Shown piece after piece: positions 43,834-49,006 of a DNA stretch of 49,006 nucleotides (its first letter is position 1; each line of letters starts with the position of its first letter). This stretch comes from Pseudomonadales bacterium (GTDB lineage: Bacteria > Pseudomonadota > Gammaproteobacteria > Pseudomonadales > Azotimanducaceae). The notes beneath the pieces were generated by a model. That model saw only the letters and a list, made by a program, of their open reading frames with translations. It was not told the DNA's origin and made no database searches. The stretch covers positions 1 to 49,006 of the forward strand of contig SKUB01000190.1 in NCBI GenBank assembly GCA_007122315.1, in the 5' to 3' direction. The translations under genes and the position numbers were made by a program.

Positions 43834-45510
43834 GTGACCTGCCTGCGTCCCTGTCTCCTGCCGCTCCTGCTTGTCGCCCTTCAGGCGGCGGCGGAGCCCG
43901 TCTGCACGCCGCTGACCGAAGACGCGCTGGACGACCACGGTGTGTTCGACCGCATCGCCGCCACCGCGGCGCAGGAGTTCGACGCACCTGTGCGCATCGG
44001 CAGGATCACCACCGAGCGGCTGCAGATCTTCGATCTTGACGACCCCGCCGAAGACAACTGGCTGTTTCGTCTGGCCAATCGGTTCCACATTCTGAGCCGC
44101 GAGCAGACGGTGCTGGAGCAGCTCCAGTTTGCCAGCGGCGAACGCTATGACGCCGAGGCGCTGAAGGAGACCGAGCGCATCCTCCGGGAGCGGCGCTGGC
44201 TGTTCGACGCCCGGGTGGTGCCGGTGCAGCGCTGCAACGATACGGTGGACGTGAAGGTGGTGACCCGCGACGTCTGGTCCTTGGTCGGCACCGGCGAGCT
44301 CGACCGGGCCGGCGGCGACACCGCCGTCGGCGTCGGTATCCAGGAAGTGAACCTGTTCGGGCGGGGGGAACGGCTCGGGGTGCTCTACACCGACGGTGTC
44401 GACCGGTCCGGTCCGGGTTTCTTCTTCGTCGATGATTACTTTCTCGGCGGCCCCACCGCGCTGACGCTGCGGGGTGCGAAGCTCAGCGATGGTGGCCAGT
44501 TCTTCCTGGATCTGCGCAAGCCTTTCCGCAGCCTCGACGACCGCCTGAGCTACGGCGCCGAATGGCAGTTCGATCAGCGCGATCAGCCTCTGTTCGCAGC
44601 GGGCAGTCGCTTCGCCCGCTTCGAGCAGCGCCACATTCGGCTGCGCCACTTCGTTGCCGCCTCCACCGGCCGCTATCAGGGCGCGGTGAGGCGCTGGACC
44701 CTGGGCCTGGAATTCGAGGATTTCAGCTTCGACCGCGCGGAGGGCCCGCTGCAACCGGAGCGCATCGCCGACGATCGGCGTCGCACCTGGCCCTTCCTGC
44801 GTTACGAGTACATCGAGGACGACTTCGACTCGGCGTTGCGGCTGGACTTCAAGCAGCGTCCGGCGGACGTCTATCTGGGCCTGCGCTATGGCGTGACGCT
44901 GGGCTATGCCCCGGACATGTTCGGGGCTGATGCGTCCCGCATCATGGTCCGGGGTGACGTCCGCAACGCGCATCGGCTGACGGACCGCTGGTTCGTTTCC
45001 TGGCAGGGGGATGTGGATGCCACGTTCCGTTCCGGTGACACGAGCGAGAACCTGGTTACCCGGGCCGGCATCGAGACCCACTATCGGCACCATGAGCAGT
45101 TCGGCTTCTTCGCCTCGCTGCAGGGCACCTACGCCCGCAATCTGACGCCGGACCGGCAGCTCCTGCTCGGTGGCGACAACGGCCTGCGTGGTTATCCGGC
45201 GCGTTTCCAGGACGGTGACCGCAGCGTCCTGCTGCGCTTGGAGGAGCGGTTCTTTTCCACCGCCAATCCCTTCCGTCTGCTGCTCATCGGTGCGGCGGCC
45301 TTCGTGGACGTGGGCCGGTCCTGGTTCCCGGGCGATGCCAACGACAGCACCAGCGGCTGGCTGACCAATGCAGGGGTGGGTCTGCGCATCGGCAATACGC
45401 GGGGATCGGGTCGTAATCTCATTCACCTCGATCTCGCTGTACCCTTGCGGACGGGAGGGCCCGATGTGGACGATTTCCTCATCGGCTTCAGGATTTTCGA
45501 GACGTTCTGA
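43834..45510 (+). CDS. POTRA/beta-barrel outer-membrane protein (BamA/TamA superfamily)
   Basis: A 558-residue protein. A signal peptide (TCLRPCLLPLLLVALQAAA) is followed by one POTRA-like domain (REQTVLEQLQFASGERYDAEALKETERILRE, split here as REQTVLEQLQFASGERYD and continuing), then a barrel ending in the bacterial surface antigen domain with LRGYPARFQDGDRS. With a single POTRA it is not a housekeeping BamA or TamA. The GTG at 43834 has GGAG six bases upstream, whereas the earlier GTG at 43756 would add an unlikely basic leader. It lies between an MFS gene and a CoA-transferase gene. Confidence 0.87.
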   Translation: MTCLRPCLLPLLLVALQAAAEPVCTPLTEDALDDHGVFDRIAATAAQEFDAPVRIGRITTERLQIFDLDDPAEDNWLFRLANRFHILSREQTVLEQLQFASGERYDAEALKETERILRERRWLFDARVVPVQRCNDTVDVKVVTRDVWSLVGTGELDRAGGDTAVGVGIQEVNLFGRGERLGVLYTDGVDRSGPGFFFVDDYFLGGPTALTLRGAKLSDGGQFFLDLRKPFRSLDDRLSYGAEWQFDQRDQPLFAAGSRFARFEQRHIRLRHFVAASTGRYQGAVRRWTLGLEFEDFSFDRAEGPLQPERIADDRRRTWPFLRYEYIEDDFDSALRLDFKQRPADVYLGLRYGVTLGYAPDMFGADASRIMVRGDVRNAHRLTDRWFVSWQGDVDATFRSGDTSENLVTRAGIETHYRHHEQFGFFASLQGTYARNLTPDRQLLLGGDNGLRGYPARFQDGDRSVLLRLEERFFSTANPFRLLLIGAAAFVDVGRSWFPGDANDSTSGWLTNAGVGLRIGNTRGSGRNLIHLDLAVPLRTGGPDVDDFLIGFRIFETF

Positions 45511-45526
45511 ACACGGAGACGCAAGC

Positions 45527-46714
45527 ATGGGCTATCCGCTGGAAGGCATTCGGGTACTGGATTTCTCCCGCGTCCTGGCAGGGCCGTTCGCCAGCCGGAT
45601 GCTGGTGGATCTCGGCGCGGAAGTGGTCAAGGTGGAACCGCCGGAAGGGGACGTGACCCGCTTCTGGGGTCGCAAGATTGCCGGCATCTCCGGCTACTTC
45701 CACCAGCAGAACCTGGGCAAGCGGGACATCTGCCTGGATCTCACACGCCCGGAAGCCGTGGATCTGGTGCGTCGCCTCGCCCGGGAAGCGGACGTGGTGA
45801 TGGAGAATTTCCGTCCCGGCGTCATGGACCGGCTCGGTATCGGCTGGTCGGTGCTGTCCGCAGACAATCCGCGGCTGGTCATGCTGTCGGTATCCGGCTT
45901 CGGCCAGGGCGGTCCTGAGTCCCACCGCGCCGCGTATGCACCCATCATTCACGCGGAGTCTGGTGTCATCGAGCGGCAGGCCCGGGCAAGCGGGCAACCG
46001 GCCAGCGAGCTGCCGTTGTCGGTAGCGGACACGAATGCTTCGCTGCATGGCCTGGTGGGCCTCCTGGCCGCGCTGTATCGCCGGGAACAGACTGGTGAAG
46101 GCGATCACATCGACATCGCCATGATCGACGCCATGCTGGCCACGGACGATCACCTCCACGCGGCGCTGGAACCGGAGAACGCGGAGCCTGATCCGGCCCA
46201 GCGCAGCGAAGTCTGGGAGACGGCGGCAGGACCGCTGATGATCTCCGGCGACCTGCGCTGGATCTGGAAGCAGCTCACCACTTGCTATGGCATCGAGGAT
46301 CCCACGCCGCCCGGCGCCACCCTGCCGCAGAAGATCGAGGCCCGGCAGCAGGCGGCGCGTGCGTTCTTGAAGGGCCTGCCCACCCGGGCGAAGGTGATCG
46401 AGGCCATGGACCGCATGAATCTGGCCTATGGTGAGGTCAAGCCTTCCCGGCGCGCGGTGTCGGAGTCACCGACTCTGGCTGCGCGCGACAGCATCGTCGA
46501 GGTGCCGGACCGAGCCGGCGGGACGCGGCGGGTGTTCCGCTCGCCGTATCGTTTCACCCGCTCCGAGAGCGGGGTCCGCGGCGTGGCGCCCCATCGTGGT
46601 GAACACAACCGGGAAGTGCTGGGCGACTGGCTGAGCCTGGACGCCGCTGAGATCATCCGCCTGGAGCAGGAGGGCGTGCTGCAGGGCGCTGAGGGGTCTG
46701 CCGGCAAGGGCTGA
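45527..46714 (+). CDS. Class III CoA-transferase (CaiB/BaiF family)
   Basis: A 395-residue enzyme that moves CoA between carboxylic acids. Family blocks are LEGIRVLDFSRVLAGPFASR, LGAEVVKVEPPEGD, KRDICLDL, ENFRPGVMDRLG, and the catalytic Asp168 in SVADTNASLHG. Length is typical. ATG at 45527 has GGAG eight bases upstream, 16 bases past the outer-membrane protein stop. It is followed after two bases by the Hsp70-like gene. Substrate not determinable; acyl-CoA or carnitine-type metabolism is likely. Confidence 0.92.
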   Translation: MGYPLEGIRVLDFSRVLAGPFASRMLVDLGAEVVKVEPPEGDVTRFWGRKIAGISGYFHQQNLGKRDICLDLTRPEAVDLVRRLAREADVVMENFRPGVMDRLGIGWSVLSADNPRLVMLSVSGFGQGGPESHRAAYAPIIHAESGVIERQARASGQPASELPLSVADTNASLHGLVGLLAALYRREQTGEGDHIDIAMIDAMLATDDHLHAALEPENAEPDPAQRSEVWETAAGPLMISGDLRWIWKQLTTCYGIEDPTPPGATLPQKIEARQQAARAFLKGLPTRAKVIEAMDRMNLAYGEVKPSRRAVSESPTLAARDSIVEVPDRAGGTRRVFRSPYRFTRSESGVRGVAPHRGEHNREVLGDWLSLDAAEIIRLEQEGVLQGAEGSAGKG

Positions 46715-46716
46715 TC

Positions 46717-48126
46717 ATGGCAGAAGGCATCGGCATCGATTTCGGCACGTCCAACTCCCTGGCGGCAATCCACTCCGGGCGCAGCGAACTCGTGCCGCTG
46801 GAAGTGGACACGCCGGTGATGCCCACCGCCACGTACATGGACCGTGATTTTCAGGTCCAGACCGGCCAGGACGCCATCGACCGTTACATTGCCGACAACA
46901 CCGGCCGCACCGTGGAGCTGGTTCCGGAGGTGCTCGGCGAAGCCTCACTGCTGGTGGGGCAGCCCGGTGCCAGCAGCCGCTCCGCACCGGAGACCATGAC
47001 GCAGCGGGTCTACGGTCCGGCGCTGGAAGATCCGGGGCTGCCCGGGCGCCTGTTTCGTGGCCTCAAGCGCCTGCTGGGCGATCCCAACACCCGCCGCCTG
47101 ATGGTGTTCGGGCAACCCTACCGGCTGGTGGCACTGATCACGCCGGTGCTGCTGCGCATCCGCCGTGAGCTGCAGGCGCAATACGAACGCAACGGTGATG
47201 GGGCGCTCGCAGGGCCGCTGCGTTGCGGTCATCCGGTGCGCTTCGAGGGCCGGGACCGCAACAGCCAGGCGCTGGCGCTGGAGCGGCTGAAGGAGGCCTG
47301 TGGCCACGCTGGACTGCTGGCGCCGGGACTGGACTTCGGCTTCTTCCCGGAGCCGGTGGCGGCGGCTCTGTCGTGGCGGGCGGCGGCTGCAGCGGATACC
47401 CGTGGCACCGCACTGACGTTCGATTTCGGCGGCGGGACGCTGGATCTGGCACTGCTGCGCTTCGCCGGTGATGACAATCGTATTCTGGCCACGGCCGGCG
47501 CGCCCATTGGTGGCGACCACATCGATCAGCGGCTGTTCCGGGAACTGCTGTTTCCCCTGCTCGGCAAGGGCGAGGTTTGGCGACGCTGGGGCGACGAGCG
47601 CCTGATCGAGACCCGGTTCCCGTTCGAACAGTACGAAGATCTGCTGCTGAACTGGACCGTGGGCTACACGCTGAATCAGAACCGCTTCCGCGCGCCGGTC
47701 ATGGACTGCATGCGGCAGCCGCCTCCTGTGGGCACCAAGTTCCGCCGGTTGTTCGACCTGATCACCCGGAATCTCGGCTATCAGGTGTTCCAGGAAGTCG
47801 CGGCCACCAAGGTGCGGCTGTCCTCCGAGGAGGCGACCACCCTGGATCTGCCGGAGCTGGACATCGCGCTCAACATCACCCGCAGCCGTTTCGAGGCGCT
47901 GATCGCGGACCTGCTGACGCAGGTGGAGGCGACCGTGGACAGTGTCCTTGCGCGGGCGGAGTGTGGTGCGGACGACGTGGACGTGGTGGTGCGCACCGGC
48001 GGGTCATCGCTGATCCCGGCGGTGGCGGATCTGCTCGAGCGTCGCTTCCCCGGCCGGGTGGTCGATCACGACCCGTTCGGCAGCGTCGCAGACGGTCTCG
48101 CCATCGCTGCCGCCCGCGGCCTCTGA
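46717..48126 (+). CDS. Hsp70-family ATPase (YegD-like)
   Basis: A 469-residue protein with the actin/Hsp70 nucleotide fold: phosphate-1 GIDFGTSNSLAA at the N-terminus, phosphate-2 LTFDFGGGTLDLALL, GGDHIDQ, and the adenosine motif RTGGSSLIPAV near the end. It stops after the ATPase domain, with no DnaK substrate-binding domain or lid, like E. coli YegD (450 residues). Role unknown; such proteins are presumed chaperones. AAGG precedes the ATG. Last gene of the plus-strand operon. Confidence 0.9.
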   Translation: MAEGIGIDFGTSNSLAAIHSGRSELVPLEVDTPVMPTATYMDRDFQVQTGQDAIDRYIADNTGRTVELVPEVLGEASLLVGQPGASSRSAPETMTQRVYGPALEDPGLPGRLFRGLKRLLGDPNTRRLMVFGQPYRLVALITPVLLRIRRELQAQYERNGDGALAGPLRCGHPVRFEGRDRNSQALALERLKEACGHAGLLAPGLDFGFFPEPVAAALSWRAAAAADTRGTALTFDFGGGTLDLALLRFAGDDNRILATAGAPIGGDHIDQRLFRELLFPLLGKGEVWRRWGDERLIETRFPFEQYEDLLLNWTVGYTLNQNRFRAPVMDCMRQPPPVGTKFRRLFDLITRNLGYQVFQEVAATKVRLSSEEATTLDLPELDIALNITRSRFEALIADLLTQVEATVDSVLARAECGADDVDVVVRTGGSSLIPAVADLLERRFPGRVVDHDPFGSVADGLAIAAARGL

Positions 48127-48146
48127 CCATTTTTCTGGAGTCAGCT

Positions 48147-48187
48147 GTGGGAGCCTGCAGGCGCCGAAGGCGACGCAGCGATCGCGG
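48147..48187 (+). repeat. REP-like element
   Basis: Begins GTGGGAGCCTGCAGG and ends GCGATCGCGG, the same start and end as the unit at 13219. The two share the 14-bp run GCGATCGCGGACTG and an inner CCGAAGG. It follows the Hsp70-like stop. Confidence 0.65.
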
Positions 48188-48255
48188 ACTGATCCAGCTA
48201 CCAGGCGTTGCGCCCAAATGCTCGGTCCGTCCGCTTGCGGCGGTCTGGGCGCTGT

Positions 48256-48327
48256 TGCGCGCCATCCATGGCGCGCACCCCTACGGGGCGCACTTCGTGC
48301 CACGCAATTCGCTCCCGGCGAATTGCG
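48256..48327. repeat. Cluster of strong palindromes
   Basis: Two perfect ten-base hairpins lie here: TGCGCGCCAT-CC-ATGGCGCGCA (48256-48277) and CGCAATTCGC with GCGAATTGCG (48303-48327, 5-base loop). A smaller CCCC-TAC-GGGG lies between. In the gap between two convergent genes they may form a bidirectional terminator or another REP family. Confidence 0.7.
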
Positions 48328-48362
48328 CCCACAGAGGCTTCGCGCGCCCCTTGTCAAATCCG

Positions 48363-49006
48363 TCAGGAGCGGGGATGCGCGATGTCGTCTGATGCCGGCC
48401 GATAACGCAGTGTGCGTCCGTTGCCGACGTCCGAGTCGAGACCGAACCAGCGGTCCTCGGAATCATAAAAGATCGTGATCTCGACATTCGTCTCCGAGTC
48501 CTTGCCCGGCGTGACGTCACGCCCGCGGAGCTTCCACGCGGTGACTTCGGTGTCACGGCGTCCGACGCGCAGTGACCGGGTACCAAGATTCTCGAACTCC
48601 ACTTCCAGCATGGCGCCATCCTGGGGATTCACCAGCAGCTCCCGCTCGCGGAGGCTCGGCGTCCAGTAGGCGAAACTCCAGGGACAGTCCGACTTCACCT
48701 CATGACGGCCCTCGCGGGTCGCCACTTCGAGTCCGGTATCGCTGGCTTGGCTCGAGACCTCGAACAGTTCTCCGTTCTCGTCGGTCTTCGACTCCAGCCC
48801 CACCAGACAGCCGGCGCGCCAGCGCTCGTTGGCCTCGTGTTCGTAGCGGAACAGAGTGACGAACACGACCCTGACCTGAAACTCCGCCTCGGAGCGCACC
48901 CGCAGCGTCCCATCCTCTTCGTCGAAGCGGAACGTGTGCAGCCCCACCTCCCGGTCGTCCAGGAACACCGTCATCCGGCGTTCTTCCGCCGGGACGCCGA
49001 TGTCCA
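48363..49006 (-). CDS. DUF6134 family protein (N-terminus beyond window)
   Basis: The frame is open to the right edge, and the residues just before the internal Met, DIGVPAEERRM, continue a normal strand, so the gene starts outside. The visible 214 residues hold MTVFLDDREVGLHTFRFDEE near the start and then alternating strands (VRSEAEFQVRVVFVTLFRYEHEANERW), with WSFAYWTPSLRERELLVNPQ further on, as in DUF6134 proteins. These are usually secreted or lipid-associated with unknown function. It converges on the Hsp70-like gene. Confidence 0.8.
   Translation of the reverse strand, partial: DIGVPAEERRMTVFLDDREVGLHTFRFDEEDGTLRVRSEAEFQVRVVFVTLFRYEHEANERWRAGCLVGLESKTDENGELFEVSSQASDTGLEVATREGRHEVKSDCPWSFAYWTPSLRERELLVNPQDGAMLEVEFENLGTRSLRVGRRDTEVTAWKLRGRDVTPGKDSETNVEITIFYDSEDRWFGLDSDVGNGRTLRYRPASDDIAHPRS

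Noticed and set aside
43762-45528. A 588-codon minus-strand frame across the outer-membrane protein
   Set aside because: No motifs. The plus strand has a signal peptide, a POTRA-like domain and LRGYP.
46612-46622. An 11-base match to the 22-bp repeat inside the CoA-transferase gene
   Set aside because: Too short, and inside conserved coding sequence; probably chance. The same applies to a short match inside ileS near 11902.
1-49006. tRNA, rRNA, CRISPR, prophage or insertion sequence
   Set aside because: No cloverleaf, rRNA signature, regularly spaced repeat array, transposase or integrase was seen on either strand.

Overview
The window is GC-rich, densely coded bacterial DNA. Short intergenic gaps, overlapping stops and starts, and Shine-Dalgarno sites of the AGGAG type are typical of a proteobacterium. 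The gene families (paired DUF3482/DUF2868 proteins, MnmH, an HDOD protein, a BtuB-type receptor behind a cobalamin riboswitch, a surface-antigen outer-membrane protein, DUF6134, REP-like intergenic palindromes) point to a Gammaproteobacterium, probably an environmental or marine one. Epoxide hydrolase, CoA-transferase, luciferase-like and F420-type oxidoreductases suggest a broad xenobiotic or lipid metabolism. I see no prophage, insertion sequence, CRISPR array, rRNA or tRNA, and no obvious transcription-factor gene.

1-5760, mostly minus strand: a peroxide/iron-stress operon (rubrerythrin, a CCG-domain Fe-S oxidoreductase, DUF3501) has a strong Fur-box match upstream and an internal hairpin terminator. 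It is followed by a creatinase-like M24 protein that has lost its metal ligands, then an NTF2-like protein with alanine dehydrogenase. 5900-13190, plus strand: an alpha/beta hydrolase with a luciferase-like oxidoreductase; a membrane protein translationally coupled to a bacterial paraoxonase-like enzyme; and a eukaryotic-type isoleucyl-tRNA synthetase with a recognisable promoter.

13370-20601, minus strand: a tight four-gene operon (SDR, enoyl-CoA hydratase-like, DUF2868 membrane protein, DUF3482 GTPase), then a Sel1-repeat lipoprotein with mnmH. msrA (plus) sits between two paralogous Sel1-like lipoproteins; the second has a candidate sigma-54 promoter. A DUF169 protein and a secreted esterase follow on the minus strand.

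24918-32428, plus strand: a PPOX flavoprotein, a MoxR-type AAA ATPase with its VWA partner (a metal-chelatase-like pair), a large secreted M14 peptidase, and a conserved hypothetical protein that seems to start at CTG overlapping the peptidase stop. 32425-39189: a LiaF-like protein, an SDR carrying a Tat signal, a secreted spore-coat-U-like protein, epoxide hydrolase, an HDOD protein, and BtuB. The 215-nt cobalamin riboswitch upstream of btuB is followed by a hairpin that buries the btuB ribosome-binding site.

39520-49006: an intergenic repeat block; a minus-strand operon (lipoprotein, Tat-exported amidohydrolase, HIT protein); a plus-strand operon (MFS transporter, POTRA/beta-barrel outer-membrane protein, class III CoA-transferase, Hsp70-like ATPase); a palindrome-rich gap; and the end of a DUF6134 gene that leaves the window. 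The most unusual items are the paraoxonase-like gene with its membrane partner, a 22-bp dispersed repeat that supplies the stop codon of two genes, the repeat block beside the HIT gene, the Tat-tagged SDR, and the metal-stripped M24 protein.
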